This document shows, piece by piece, positions 45,901-56,200 of a stretch of DNA of 64,000 nucleotides. The translations under genes were made by a program, and so were the position numbers. Under the pieces are notes generated by a model. It had not been told where the DNA came from, did not search any database, and saw only the letters and a program-made list of their open reading frames with translations. Where the stretch lies: contig NZ_CP056775.1 of the NCBI RefSeq assembly GCF_016894445.1, positions 4,094,001-4,158,000 of the forward strand. Direction: 5' to 3'. The stretch comes from Dyadobacter sandarakinus (GTDB lineage Bacteria; Bacteroidota; Bacteroidia; Cytophagales; Spirosomataceae). The stretch's first letter is position 1. Every line of letters starts with the position of its first letter.

Positions 45901-46021
45901 GGTAATCATCGTCTTTTCCGCCCAGGGTCTTGTCCCACTGGACTGCCGGCTGCGCCCAAATGCTCAGGGATGTGTACAAATTGATGATCAGTAAGGAACT
46001 GAGTAGGAGAAGTTTCTTCAT
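42941..46021 (-). CDS. T9SS cargo: propeller-BACON-malectin-DNRLRE protein (paralog A)
   Basis: 1026 residues. A signal peptide (LLLLSSLLIINLYTSLSIWA-Q) precedes about eight propeller blades of roughly 55 residues, each with a DGGYxLxG strand and a loop such as GDKSEAGRGGRDYWILKI (residues 25-505). A BACON-like domain (FTLPSQSLSFTYKPGV..., ~515-610) leads directly to malectin (LRINAGGGAFAASGGRQFVADQYYSG, ~620-775), DNRLRE (VADAYIYENEPFKNYG, ~780-945) and a type A sorting domain (SAVFPNPVTSRFTVHVSSGHSD). Malectin folds bind sugars and DNRLRE domains are found in surface proteins. It lacks the Ig-like domain of the 53-63 kb copies and is more divergent. Ligand unknown. Confidence 0.88.
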   Translation of the reverse strand: MKKLLLLSSLLIINLYTSLSIWAQPAVQWDKTLGGKDDDYLMSANPTSDGGFILGGRSGNNSSKTGERSEAGRGNTNYWIIKLAADGSKEWDKTYGGNYIDILSVVRQTPDGGYILGGYSYSDASGDKTQGNGGQSIPGERQADFWIIKISASGAKQWDRTILRRGDEQLSDIRRTSEGGYLAWGSNYFVKLSASGVQEWERANTSSIGSDRAGKIEMPDGGFTMANVVPGGFSITKLNAAGVQQWTKTYKSTGTGTVTSSPVLRVLADGYLLGGSSDYGKGGDKSEAGRGGRDYWILKIASDGRKVWDKRFGGPENDELKAIEPTADGGYMLTGVSNSNIGGDKSEKAQGIQDAWIVKISASGTKQWERTLGGKKYQLYDIYRGTSQLRLNRQNPDGSYVLTGSSTGLASSTKTGDALGSWIIKLTSAGTKVWDKVTGGYDNSSILSTADGGYLFAGSSSSQPGAIKTESSRGGLDYWIIKHAAEAATKTFTLPSQSLSFTYKPGVTTPPQTLAVKTSGTKPALRFFKSANSPWLTVQQNTDGNLTFRADGTGLAAGIYEVLVTLFAPDYSRVVLPVKLVVTSQEAANTTLRINAGGGAFAASGGRQFVADQYYSGIDRTSPVSSGDILRTTDDELYQTGRCSPSFSYKIPVPNGNISVILHFAETWFGVPGRGAGGAGSRRFHVNMEGIRKLTDYDIFAAAGGAMKAVMRTVPVMVTDGVLNIDFLTGSADLPKVSAIEVLVTSAILPVVADAYIYENEPFKNYGSQPSLEVKNVEKSYVQRRSAFLKFPIGTVGEVGSAKLRIYGHNQEDTKVVSLHVYGVDDDSWLEDRITKEIAPEASTPSLGFAGVDHVYRYYEIDVTSYVKSQQQTGDALVSFLLHDPNYRNTRLVFNSRESGSNPPQLVIRTTQQMNALARSGEEPVEAVLEEDTEKGAERSAVFPNPVTSRFTVHVSSGHSDDISFEMVSLSGISRKLVASESVKPGHDTQLDISNLGLRGGVYMLKIQSGSATEVLKLMMAEGSQP

Positions 46022-46248
46022 AAAACATTAATTAACTGTAAATAGATACAAACAAAGAGATTTTCGGACGCAATAGACATGCATGGCAAACCCGGAGTGG
46101 GTCCATTGGTGTAAAACAGGCCATGTATTTACTAAGTGGTCATGAACGTACCGGGAAATACGTTGAGCAGATTAAAATCTCATTCCTTCCGAAGCGCGGC
46201 ATACTGCGGGGAGGTCATATATCGGAGATAAAGGCGGCGCATCCCCGG

Positions 46249-47508
46249 CTACACCTGGGGGATTTCCTCATTCAGATTGCGGGTCGTGGCCACCCGGCGG
46301 TTGGGTTTGTTCTTCCGGAGGTAGCGCACGTGCAGCATACCGATGAGCAATGCCAGTATACCTTGTGCCAATACCGTAGCCTGTACACCGATATGCTGGG
46401 AAACATAGCTGACCACCAGGCTCCCGATGGGTACACCTCCTGAGTAAGCCATCACAAAAATGCTGATCACCCGCCCGCGCATGGCCGGCACTACCAGGGT
46501 TTGTATCAGCGTGTTGCTGATGGTAGTTTGCGACATCATCCCGAATGCACCGATGGCAATGAACACCAGCGCCAGGGCATACAGGCTGGTGTATGAAAAA
46601 AGAATCAGCCCCGTGCCGAAAACAAATGTATTAACGGCAAGTATCCTGCTGAGGTTGGTGCCGGGTGGCAATGTCGCCAGAAAAATTGCTCCGCCCAATG
46701 CACCAAAACCAATAGCGCTGTCGAGCAGACCGAATGTGGAAGCTGTACCCCGGAAAATATCTTTTGCGTAAATCGGCATCAGGCTGGTGAAAGGAAGCAG
46801 CAGCAGGCTCACCAGTGCCAGCATGATAATGATGTACCGGATCTCGGGGGTCTGCCTGATGTAAACCAGTCCTTCGGCAAGTTCGCTGAGGATGTTTTTG
46901 GTATGCTTTACCGGCGTAAACCTGGGCAGCCTGATCAGCAGCAGGGAACTGATTACCGCAATAAAGCTGAAAGTATTGGCGCCAAAACAAACCACCTCAC
47001 CAAACCGCTCAATGGCCACGCCGGCAATAGCCGGACCGAGCAGCTTGGAAAGGTTGACCATGGATGAATTCAGCGCCAGGGCATTGGGAAGGTTCTTTTT
47101 ATCATCCACCAGCTCGTATACCAGCGACTGACGGGCCGGTACATCAAATGCATTGATCAGGCCCAGCATTACACTCAGCGCAATAATTTCCCATATCGCA
47201 TAATCCTTGAAATAAACCACCAGCGTCAATGCCAGCGCCTGTACCATGGACAGTACCTGCGTGACGAGCAACACCCGGTACCGGTTGTAACGGTCCGATA
47301 CGACTCCCCCGAGCGGGGTAAGCATTGCAGACGGAAAAAGGGTAGCAAAGATGCTCACACCAAGCATGAACTTGGAGTGGGTCAGTGAGTAAACTACCCA
47401 GCTGACCGCAGTTTTCTGCATCCAGGTACCTAAAAGCGAAATCGTCTGTCCTGCAAAGTATAACCTGTAATTACGGCTTTCAAAAGCACTTAATGCGGCA
47501 ATCTTCAT
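46249..47508 (-). CDS. MFS transporter (EntS-like)
   Basis: 419 residues, twelve hydrophobic helices. The opening FESRNYRLYFAGQTISLLGTWMQKTAVSWVVYSLTHS and the loop GGVVSDRYNRYRVLLVTQ mark the MFS_3/EntS group of exporters. NAFDVPARQSLVYELVDDKKNLPNALALNSSMVNLSKLLGPAIAG is the family-typical central segment. Substrate not predictable. The 227-bp gap to paralog A holds nothing I can name. Confidence 0.92.
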   Translation of the reverse strand: MKIAALSAFESRNYRLYFAGQTISLLGTWMQKTAVSWVVYSLTHSKFMLGVSIFATLFPSAMLTPLGGVVSDRYNRYRVLLVTQVLSMVQALALTLVVYFKDYAIWEIIALSVMLGLINAFDVPARQSLVYELVDDKKNLPNALALNSSMVNLSKLLGPAIAGVAIERFGEVVCFGANTFSFIAVISSLLLIRLPRFTPVKHTKNILSELAEGLVYIRQTPEIRYIIIMLALVSLLLLPFTSLMPIYAKDIFRGTASTFGLLDSAIGFGALGGAIFLATLPPGTNLSRILAVNTFVFGTGLILFSYTSLYALALVFIAIGAFGMMSQTTISNTLIQTLVVPAMRGRVISIFVMAYSGGVPIGSLVVSYVSQHIGVQATVLAQGILALLIGMLHVRYLRKNKPNRRVATTRNLNEEIPQV

Positions 47509-47687
47509 GAAGTTTGTTGATGGGTAACAGCCTGCTGCTGCGTTTGCACCTGCTCACCGGGCCTGGTATCAGCTTGGATCCATCATCCCGACGATTGGAA
47601 AATGTCAGGGTTGTAAAAACCTTACCAGCAGCTGCGGACAGGCAAACACCATTTGAGCGACAAGTACACAGCATCAGCACTTCTCAG

Positions 47688-48098
47688 CTACGGCCGTATG
47701 GCTCTTGCCCAGTATTGGCAGATGATCTGCAGCTGCTCTTTGAGCTCGTCGTAATCGGATGGCTTTTGGTAAAATCCCTGCACAAGTGAAAGATAGGCCC
47801 GCTCAACGTCCCGCGGCGGCACGGACTCTGACAGGAAAATAAACGGGATCGACATGCTTCTCAACTTCCTGTCGTTGTTGATCTCCTCCCGGAGCTCCAA
47901 TCCCGACATGCCGGGCAGCCGGAGGTCGCAAAGAATCAGAAAAGGCTTCGTGTGTGTTGTGCGCATGTGGTCCATTAGCTGCGGACCATCTTCAAAGTGG
48001 ACGAGTTTGTTGGGAATACCAATTTCCGCAAGCGCACGGGTTACCTGATGCTGGTCTTCCTCATCGCCTCCTATGTAATAAATAGGTTCGTCCTGCAT
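47688..48098 (-). CDS. Single-domain response regulator
   Basis: 136 residues, only a receiver domain. The phosphoacceptor is Asp58 in FLILCDLRLPGMSGLEL, the conserved Ser is in IFLSES and the Lys in GFYQKPSDYDEL. The usual Asp-Asp pair at the N-terminus is represented by GGDEED. No output domain, so it probably relays a phosphate or acts by protein contact. It could be paired with the histidine kinase at 50642 (inference). Confidence 0.9.
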   Translation of the reverse strand: MQDEPIYYIGGDEEDQHQVTRALAEIGIPNKLVHFEDGPQLMDHMRTTHTKPFLILCDLRLPGMSGLELREEINNDRKLRSMSIPFIFLSESVPPRDVERAYLSLVQGFYQKPSDYDELKEQLQIICQYWARAIRP

Positions 48099-48265
48099 GG
48101 ATGTCAGTTGTTAAAAAGTGATGTAATCTGACCCGCGGGTATGCAGGCCAGATACACCATCCACTGCATTAATACCATGCTAGCCGCTGCCGCGACCGGC
48201 GGTTTTTGAATGCGGTCCGGGACGAAAACGCGGATTGATATTTCTTTTAAAAAACAGATCGGCAA

Positions 48266-49957
48266 TTACAAACCCGGCCCGTTATATGCGCCGATATTCG
48301 GAGCCGACGAAGCGGATACCGTATCCCCAAAATAATCCTTGCCTCCATTGCCCGAAATTACTTTCCCGCTCAATAAGCCGGCCGATCCTGCTTTCAGTTT
48401 GAAGCCGTTTGGATCCGGTATTCCCGCATTGACGAACCTGATATCTCCTGCAATAGGATGTACCTGCACGGGCTGGCCTGCTGCCTGGTTTTTGTAAAAA
48501 GAATTGTAGTCAAAAACATTACCGGTACTTCCGCCGAAACTGTAAGTGGTGCCGGTACCGCTGTTGTCAAAAATGTTATTGTAAAAATTCGTATTAGACG
48601 GCCAGCCGGCCCAGTCGTGGAAACGAACCATCTTTGTATTTGTCTGGCTCGGACCAATATCCACGACATTATTGTAGATCGACGTATTGGTAGCATTGCC
48701 CGACAATTTCAGCATGAATTTACCATCAACGGGGTGGCTGTATTTGCCATCTTTGATAAACAGATTATACCTGATAATGGTATTATCATTGAATCTCCCC
48801 GGACCGCCCGTAATCAGGATTCCGTAATCATTGTCGTGTATATAATTGTACTGGATAATGGTATTTTTAGTTTTATAGTCCGAATCAATCCCACCCGCAT
48901 CGTCATCATCCACATTTGCCTTGGTATAGCGCGACTCATTAAACTGCCATACTGCATTGTCGGTATTGAAATTAAATGCTGCATTCCCTGATGCCTTGAT
49001 CACGCAATGATCAAACACGTTATGCTCCATCAAAGGCCCGTCTGCAACACGAATGATCATGGCATTCGCACCTGTGTTGCTGAACGTGTTGTTTTTAAAA
49101 ACCACATTGAGTGAAGGTTTCCAGTTGGTGTTTACGGTCAGCGTCCGGTCGGCCCAGGTCGACTCCGACCATAATCCGGTCCTGTCCACGTCATGGATGC
49201 TGCAATTATTTACGAGTATGTCATTGAACCAGGTCGGGGTGGCAGTGCCGGTGATGCGGAAGCACATGCCACCGTTATACTTGCTGTTTTCATCGGCCTG
49301 ATTGATGTATCCGTTCACGCCGTGAACTTCGAGGTTATTGAGGTAAATGTGGTGGATCTCGCCCGCATCCTGTGCCGCAATCAGAATACCTATTTTCAAT
49401 GCCGCACGATTGACTACCTGCTTCGGCCGGGCTGCATTGGCGTATTTGGTTGTATTATTTGACTCCCAGGTTTCCAGGCTCTGCCCATTTACCTCTGCCG
49501 GATCAAAATTGGTTACTTCGAGATCGTTAATTTCCCAGTATTGCTGGTTATAGAAATAGACAGCACCGTTTGTAACACCCGCGCCATTGATCCGGGGTTT
49601 TTTGCCCGATCCGTAGCTGCCAATGCTGATCGGATTTCCGCTGGTACCCGAACCCTGCGGATGCAGCTGCCTGGTCCAGCTGCCGCCTGCAACAAATAAA
49701 ATGCGGTCACCCGGCTGAAACACAACCGAATTTACCTTTGAAACACTTTTCCATGCATTACCCTGGGATGTACCGCTCCGGCTGTCACTTCCATTGGCAT
49801 TATCCACATAGTACGTCGTGCCTGCGGCTACACGCAAACCTGAATTTTCTGTACCGTCTGCGGCCGGAGATACGGTTTCGATGCCGGCATTCTTACAGGC
49901 TGCAATGCTGATTATCATCAGTACCGTAAAGGCAAGGTTTTGTAAATGATTTTTCAT
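48266..49957 (-). CDS. Right-handed beta-helix repeat lipoprotein
   Basis: 563 residues. The lipobox (VLMIISIAAC) lipidates Cys21. TTYYVDNANGSDSRSGTSQGNAWKSVSKVN is the typical start of Pel/CBM-associated beta-helix proteins; it is followed by parallel beta-helix coils (FKNNTFSNTGANAMIIRVADGPLMEHNVFDHCVIKASGNAAFNF, IIQYNYIHDNDYGILITGGPG). The fold is shared by polysaccharide lyases and hydrolases; no definite catalytic set is visible. Predicted to be on the cell surface, perhaps acting on polysaccharides. Confidence 0.85.
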   Translation of the reverse strand: MKNHLQNLAFTVLMIISIAACKNAGIETVSPAADGTENSGLRVAAGTTYYVDNANGSDSRSGTSQGNAWKSVSKVNSVVFQPGDRILFVAGGSWTRQLHPQGSGTSGNPISIGSYGSGKKPRINGAGVTNGAVYFYNQQYWEINDLEVTNFDPAEVNGQSLETWESNNTTKYANAARPKQVVNRAALKIGILIAAQDAGEIHHIYLNNLEVHGVNGYINQADENSKYNGGMCFRITGTATPTWFNDILVNNCSIHDVDRTGLWSESTWADRTLTVNTNWKPSLNVVFKNNTFSNTGANAMIIRVADGPLMEHNVFDHCVIKASGNAAFNFNTDNAVWQFNESRYTKANVDDDDAGGIDSDYKTKNTIIQYNYIHDNDYGILITGGPGRFNDNTIIRYNLFIKDGKYSHPVDGKFMLKLSGNATNTSIYNNVVDIGPSQTNTKMVRFHDWAGWPSNTNFYNNIFDNSGTGTTYSFGGSTGNVFDYNSFYKNQAAGQPVQVHPIAGDIRFVNAGIPDPNGFKLKAGSAGLLSGKVISGNGGKDYFGDTVSASSAPNIGAYNGPGL

Positions 49958-50087
49958 ATTCTTCTTTTAGACAAACTGTAAGATTTACCGGAAAACACCT
50001 CGTTTATTAAGTGCTTAAACGGGTAATCTACCTGTGCATTGAAGTGAAAATGAATCATTTACTTACTATTCTGCCATGAATGTATGG

Positions 50088-50528
50088 TTACTTCACTTTT
50101 CCGGAAGCATCCATCAAAAATAGTTCGGCAAGCGCACCGAGTACAATGCCCAGACTATAACAAAGTAAGTCGCTCCAGACGAATGTAAAACCCAGTACCA
50201 GGCCGCCCAGTGGCATTCTTCTGATAGCATCAATCCAGGGCGCATGGTACAGCTGACTGAGCTCGATGCATACCGAAAACAACAATGCAGCGGCGGCTAC
50301 CCTTCGCACCAGCCATCGCCGAAAAATGAAGGCCAATCCGAAAAACACCATCATGGCCCACAGTACATCGCCCACGTAAAGCCTGACAAATGAATACTGC
50401 CCCAACAACCGCCGCGACAAAAAACCAGCCAGCATGATGGCAATCGTGAGAGATCCGTAAACCAGCCGGCTCCGGAAAAAAACAGGTGAAGAAAAATGGT
50501 TGCGCATAAGTTCATAAACCAGGTGCAT
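50088..50528 (-). CDS. DUF2809 membrane protein
   Basis: 146 residues with four TM helices (VYGSLTIAIMLAGFLSRRLL, VGDVLWAMMVFFGLAFIF, VAAAALLFSVCIELSQLYH, SDLLCYSLGIVLGALAELF). The YVGDVLWAMMVF and CIELSQLYHAPWIDAIRRM segments match DUF2809, related in layout to VanZ. Function unknown. Confidence 0.85.
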   Translation of the reverse strand: MHLVYELMRNHFSSPVFFRSRLVYGSLTIAIMLAGFLSRRLLGQYSFVRLYVGDVLWAMMVFFGLAFIFRRWLVRRVAAAALLFSVCIELSQLYHAPWIDAIRRMPLGGLVLGFTFVWSDLLCYSLGIVLGALAELFLMDASGKVK

Positions 50529-50641
50529 GCAATAAAACCGATAATCAAACAGGAATCACAATCATGATTAACTTTCTATTACCGCCGTGGGAAGGGTTCC
50601 TCCCCTGAGAATTTGCCAGACATCAGTCTGGATTTTTTAAC

Positions 50642-53173
50642 TTGCCGTTACATAATCTCGAATTTGTGGAAAAACCATTCAATCAAAGCACCTATACCTT
50701 TTTCTCAGCTGATGACCGGATGAGCGAATTTGCCCGCCGGTACCACTGGCAGGATTCTCCTTTGGGAGTACCTGATCGCTGGCCTCAAAGTCTGCGCACA
50801 TTGGTACAAATGATCCTGAACAGCCCGCTCCCGATGGCTGTTTTGTGGGGTACGGAGCTCATTACCCTCTATAATGATACATTTCACGAACTCTTCGGTG
50901 CACGCCGCCCCCATGCATTCGGGCAGCCGGCTGCCATGCTCGCTGAGGGCATCTGGCCGGAGGTTGTACCGCCAGCCCGCACGGTAGCTGCCGACGGCAG
51001 GGCCGTAACGCTGAGAAACCAGCCACTTGATTTTTACAAAATCGACCATACATCTTCGTCTTTCTGGGATTACAGCCTGAGCCCGCTGACGAGCGACGGG
51101 GGAAATATTGACGGAGTGCTGCTGACCTGTTCCGAAAAAACAAGTGAAATTGAAAATGCCCGGCAGCTCATCCTGTCGCAGCAGCGTTTTCAGAATCTGG
51201 TCAGGGATGCATCCATGGGCATTATCCTGCTGGAAGGTCCCGAAATGCGCGTGGAGATCGTCAACCAGGCTTATGCACAGCTGATCAACCGCAAGCCCGA
51301 AGAACTTCAGGGCCGCAGGCTGTTTGATGTAATCCCCGAAGCCCGCGATCCTTTTCATGGCATTATCGAGGAAGTCCGGTCAACCGGAAACCCCCTGTAC
51401 CTTTTTCACCAGCCTTACTCGGTTGTGTCGGAAGATGGACCGAAAGAAGGTTACCTGGACCTTGTTTACCAGCCTTACAAGGAAGCGGACGGCTATATAT
51501 CCGGCGTAATTATCCTTTGCCAGGATATGACCCAACAGGTATTGTCCCGGCAAAAGCTGGAAATCAGCGAGGCTAGGCTGCGGAGCGTTGTGGAAAGTGC
51601 ACCTTTCCCGATCGGCGTATATGTGGGGCGGGAGATGCTTATACAGCTGGTAAACCAATCCATTATTGATGTTTGGGGAAAAGGTACGGACATCGTCGGC
51701 AAGCGGTATGCCGAGGTACTGCCCGAACTGGCCGATAAAGGCATTTACGAGCAGCTTGACCAGGTGTACATGACCGGGAAGCCGTACTATGCACACAATC
51801 AGCGCGTAGATCTGATGATTGAAGGGCAGCTTAAATCATTTTATTTCAAATATAACTTCACGCCCCTCTTTGATGCGGAGGGGAATGTATATGGCGTGAT
51901 GAATACCGCTGCTGATGTGACCGACCTGGTGGTGGCGCAGCAGCAGCTGGTAGAGGCCGAGGCCAGCCTGAGGGATGCAATCGCACTCGCGCGCCTGGGT
52001 TCCTGGGAGCTCAACCTTGCAACCGGCCAGGTAAGCTACTCGGATACGATCCGGGAATGGTTTGGGTTCAGTGCCGGCCAGATTGAGCTGCCCGAAGTAT
52101 ATAACCCGATCCACCCCGAAGACCGGATGGATGTGGAAAGTGCCATACGTCATGCGCTGGAACCCGGCTCTACGGGTACCTATGATGCCGAGTACCGGCT
52201 CAATCCCTTTTCAGGCAGCCCCGAGCGCATTATCCATGCCCGGGGCAAGGTACTGTACGACATCGAAGGACAAGCTTACAAGCTGGTCGGTACTGCCCAG
52301 GATGTTACCGATGAGCGCCGCCGCCAGCAGGAGCTCGAACAGGTGGTTGAGATCAGGACCGAGGAGCTGGCAGCATTGAACGAGGAGCTCGCCGCTCAGA
52401 ATGAAGAGTATATGGCGATCAATGAAGAACTGGAAGAAGCCAATCAGCAATTGCTGCGCTCGAATGAAAACCTGCAGCAATTTGCATACGTCGCCAGCCA
52501 TGACCTGCAGGAGCCGCTGCGGAAGATCCAGCAGTTCAGCGATATACTAAAAACGCGCTACCAATCGCAGACCGGAGAAGCGGCCATATACCTTGAACGC
52601 GTACAATCGGCAGCCAGCCGGATGTCGATACTGATCAGGGATCTGCTCGACTTTTCAAGCATTTCAACCAGGCGCGGCATTCATCAGCCAGTTGCATTGA
52701 ACAAAGTTATTGATAACGTACTAAATGTACTGGAACTGGCAATCACAGACAGTGCAGCGGAAATCAGGGTTGACAACCTGCCTACTATTTCGGGAGAGGC
52801 GATGCAGCTGGGGCAACTTTTTCAAAACCTGCTGAGCAATGCATTGAAGTTCCGCCGCCCGGGTCAGGCACCTTCCATTCATGTGAAGGCGAGCAAGGTA
52901 ACATTAGCCGAGCTGCCGCGGACAGCTGCGCCGGCGCGCAGTGCCAGTACCTACCACCTGATTGAGGTGATTGATAATGGCATCGGCTTCGATGAGCAAT
53001 ACCTCGACCGGATCTTCCAGGTGTTTCAGCGGCTGCACGGTAAAAGCGAATTTGGCGGTACAGGCATAGGCCTGGCGATTTGTGAAAGGGTCGTAACCAA
53101 TCATGGTGGTGCGATTACTGCCATGAGCCAGGTAGGACAGGGTGCTACGTTTCGGATTTATTTTCCGGTTTAG
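50642..53173 (+). CDS. PAS-domain sensor histidine kinase
   Basis: 843 residues if the TTG at 50642 is used; GTG 50666 and ATG 50720 are alternatives, but the later one would clip the first sensory domain. Several PAS/GAF-like domains (WQDSPLGVPDRWPQSLRTL; RDASMGIILLEGPEMRVEIVNQAY; VVESAPFPIGVYVGREM; LARLGSWELNLATG) are followed by a coiled coil (ELAALNEELAAQNEEYMAIN). HisKA comes next with the phospho-His near residue 620 (YVASHDLQEPLRKIQQF), then HATPase_c (NLLSNALKFRRPG, IDNGIGFDE, GTGIGLAICERV). No TM helix, so soluble. No cognate regulator is fused; the receiver protein at 47688 is a candidate partner. Confidence 0.9.
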   Translation: MPLHNLEFVEKPFNQSTYTFFSADDRMSEFARRYHWQDSPLGVPDRWPQSLRTLVQMILNSPLPMAVLWGTELITLYNDTFHELFGARRPHAFGQPAAMLAEGIWPEVVPPARTVAADGRAVTLRNQPLDFYKIDHTSSSFWDYSLSPLTSDGGNIDGVLLTCSEKTSEIENARQLILSQQRFQNLVRDASMGIILLEGPEMRVEIVNQAYAQLINRKPEELQGRRLFDVIPEARDPFHGIIEEVRSTGNPLYLFHQPYSVVSEDGPKEGYLDLVYQPYKEADGYISGVIILCQDMTQQVLSRQKLEISEARLRSVVESAPFPIGVYVGREMLIQLVNQSIIDVWGKGTDIVGKRYAEVLPELADKGIYEQLDQVYMTGKPYYAHNQRVDLMIEGQLKSFYFKYNFTPLFDAEGNVYGVMNTAADVTDLVVAQQQLVEAEASLRDAIALARLGSWELNLATGQVSYSDTIREWFGFSAGQIELPEVYNPIHPEDRMDVESAIRHALEPGSTGTYDAEYRLNPFSGSPERIIHARGKVLYDIEGQAYKLVGTAQDVTDERRRQQELEQVVEIRTEELAALNEELAAQNEEYMAINEELEEANQQLLRSNENLQQFAYVASHDLQEPLRKIQQFSDILKTRYQSQTGEAAIYLERVQSAASRMSILIRDLLDFSSISTRRGIHQPVALNKVIDNVLNVLELAITDSAAEIRVDNLPTISGEAMQLGQLFQNLLSNALKFRRPGQAPSIHVKASKVTLAELPRTAAPARSASTYHLIEVIDNGIGFDEQYLDRIFQVFQRLHGKSEFGGTGIGLAICERVVTNHGGAITAMSQVGQGATFRIYFPV

Positions 53174-53180
53174 GGGAGGT

Positions 53181-53230
53181 TGGGTCAGGGGTTGTCAGGA
53201 ATTGTCAGGTGTTGTCAGGGGTGGTCAGGT
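53181..53230. repeat. Five-unit 10-bp tandem repeat
   Basis: Five consecutive 10-bp units fit NKKGTCAGGN (TGGGTCAGGG, GTTGTCAGGA, ATTGTCAGGT, GTTGTCAGGG, GTGGTCAGGT). All keep GTCAGG in register. The unit is about one helical turn. It lies directly after the kinase stop, before the shared terminator. Confidence 0.9.
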
Positions 53231-53235
53231 ATGGT

Positions 53236-53280
53236 AGCGTACCGGCCTGGGTTGTTTTGGGCTGGTACGCTGTATTTTTT
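53236..53280. terminator. Bidirectional terminator between kinase and cargo array
   Basis: AGCGTACCGGCC (53236-53247) pairs with GGCTGGTACGCT (53260-53271), 12 bp with one G-T pair, followed by TGTATTTTTTT. The GGYACGCTGTA tract recurs beside the array copies. Confidence 0.82.
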
Positions 53281-56200
53281 TAGTCTGATATCAGTACTTT
53301 CAGCACTTCTGATGCATGGTCTGATTGTATTTTGAGCAGGTAAATGCCTTTACTCAACGATAAGTTGGAAATATCCACCTCAGCTGTGGCTCCGCATCTT
53401 AGGACTTCTGTTGTTTTTAATGAAAATGTAAGGCCCGCTGCATTGATCAGGCTGAGCGAGATGTTGTCGTGGTGCTGCGGGCTGATTTTTACGGAGAGCT
53501 GTTTCTGGACGGGGTTGGGGAAAATGGTTGAGCTTGTCACTTCACTTACGGGCTTTTCAAAACCAGGGTTTGCGGCAAGGCGGATTGTGTTTAAAACAGG
53601 ATCCGTCGTAGAAATGATTAGTTCGGGCGGATTAGAGCCATTTTCCTTACTATTAAAGACCATTCGCAGCTTACGGTTATCACTGTCCTGCAACACAAAG
53701 GTGATCATCTTATCGCCGGCAACCCACGATTTGGCATATTCAGTAACGTCAAATTCAAAGTAGGAAGCTGTTTCGGTGATGACACGCCTGTCTATTTCTT
53801 TCATACTACCGGCCGGCACATCATTCCAGGTGATTGTATTTTCGCTCCAGTCATCATTTTCAAGCGCAAAAACCCGGAATTGCAAAGGAAGGCCTGCTTC
53901 ATGCTTGTACCCATAAATCCGTAGATATGCTTTGGTCACCTGACTGATACCCGCCAGCGAAAACTTCATGTAACTTTCCCGGTTCAGGTCGTTACGGCTC
54001 CCCCCTTTCACATCCAGCGTTGACTCCCTGCCAAAATTCTGATCGGCATAGCTCCCTCCCCTGACGTAGGCATCATCAGTAGGTTGCAAAGTCACTACCT
54101 GCAGGGGCTTAACGAATATAATTTCAAGTGCCGAAAGACGCGCCTTATCATCGGATGCATTGAAGTACAGATTGAGAAACCCGTCCGTTACCGCAACCTC
54201 CAGCGTCGCCTGGGTAGCCTTCAAGGCTCCGCCAGCCAAGGTGAAAATATCATAAAGATGCTGCTTCTGCTGACGCTCCATGGAAACATAGAACTGCCGG
54301 CTACCCCGACCTTCCCGTCTTTCCGCTACCCCCCAGTATGTTTCCGCAAAATGCATGACGATCTTGTAAATACCCGGCCTTTTTACCGGGATTGTGTAAT
54401 CAAACTGGCGCGAGCAGCGCGCCACGCGGTACAGTTCATCATCTGCCGTGTAGGCAATATCCGGAACCTCCCGATCGCTGATTTCATCAATACCCGAGTA
54501 ATATTTATCCGCCTGAAAAAACCTACCGTCGGCCGTCGTATAGTCGCCTCCGCCTGCGTTGATGCGGATCACATCATCAGGATTGCCGGCCAATGCTACT
54601 ATTTTTACTTCGCGTTCCGAGGTAAGCACGGGCGTCCTGCTGGTACTTGCCTTTACACGAAAAATGTATGTTCCCGGCGTGGACGGCGTCCAGATAAATC
54701 TGCCGGAAGTATCCATCTGCGCGCCGGCAGGAGCATCTGTCAATGAAAAAATGGCGCGCTCCCCTTCACTCACGGCAGCCCTGGCCGTAAACATAGCGGC
54801 CTGATTCACAGGCACTGTAATGGTACGGATCGACGCAATGACCGGTGCAATACGCACGACCAGCTTCACGGAAACGGTTGCACTTGCATACCCTGCTGCG
54901 CCCACGGTCACATTCGCGGAGTAGCTTCCGCCAGCCAAACCAGCCGCATTGGCAGCCACCACCACATTATTACCGGTAACCGTGGCGCTCAGCCACGGAC
55001 TGCTGGGCGGTGTAATGACATAGGGATCCACACTGCCGCTCACGGTCAGCGTCCGGGTTGGCGCCAGGCTGGAAGGGCTTGCATAAAAATTGACAATGCT
55101 GTCTGAAAGTTGGAGCTGACGGGTATTTCCCTCTGTCTGTAGTTTGAGAAGCCAAGCATCTCTCCCCGCGGAAGGCATCGGGATATCAGCTGTACCAGAT
55201 TCAACTTTGGCCAGGCCGGCGAGCAGCAAACTGCCATCCGCGGCCAGCGTGATATCGGCAGGAACAGCAAAATCGGGGTAGTCGGAGGCTCCGTATGTCT
55301 GATTCCAGACCATCGTCCCACTTGCATCCAGCCTGATCAGCCAGACACAGTACAGTCCTTTCAGGGGCGCCGTTTTGTTTCCGTTCAGTCTTGAATAGGA
55401 ATAGCCGCTCACTGCGTAACCGCCTTCGGGGAGCGGTATGACCGAACTTGCATAATCATAGGAGGTGCCTCCCAATGCATTATCCCATTGTACATTACCC
55501 AGCGCATCGGTTTTGACAACCCAGTAATCATCCAGCCCGAGGCTTTTTTTACTTTTATTTCCTGAAATCCCGGACCTTGAATTTCCGCATATGATAAACC
55601 CGCCATCAGAAGTGATTTCCAGATCGGTGAGCACGTCCGTATCATTTCCTCCGATCGTTTTATCCCAAATTTTATCACCATTAAAAGTAACCTTAACAAG
55701 CCAGAAGTCATTTTTACCAAATGCCTGACGCGTCTTGTCCGCTCCCAACGGCGAATCGGACGTTCCGCCAATAATAACCCCGTCGCTAGTCAGTTTCATG
55801 GCGCTCAACTGATCGTCACCTGTGCCGCCAAAGCTCTTATCCCACTGAACATTACCATTACCATCAATCTTCACAAGCCAGAAATCGTAAGACCCTTTCG
55901 ATGCAGTTTTCTTTTCACCGCTGGTACCGGACAGGGTCGACCCTGCGAGCAGGTAACCTCCGTCGGGAGTTGGACTGACGGCTTTCAGCAAATCCTGATT
56001 GTCGCCGCCAATCGTTTTTTCCCATTGTTTAGTCCCGTCTTTTGACAGCTTGATGATCCAGAAATCGCCTGCATTGTCCGGTGACAGCGCACGGTCGTTC
56101 TCCGATTTATCCCTGCTTTTGTTGGACCGGGAAGTACCTGCCAGTAAATAACCACCATCCGGAGCAAGCGCTACACGGGTGTCCTGATCATGCTTGTTGC

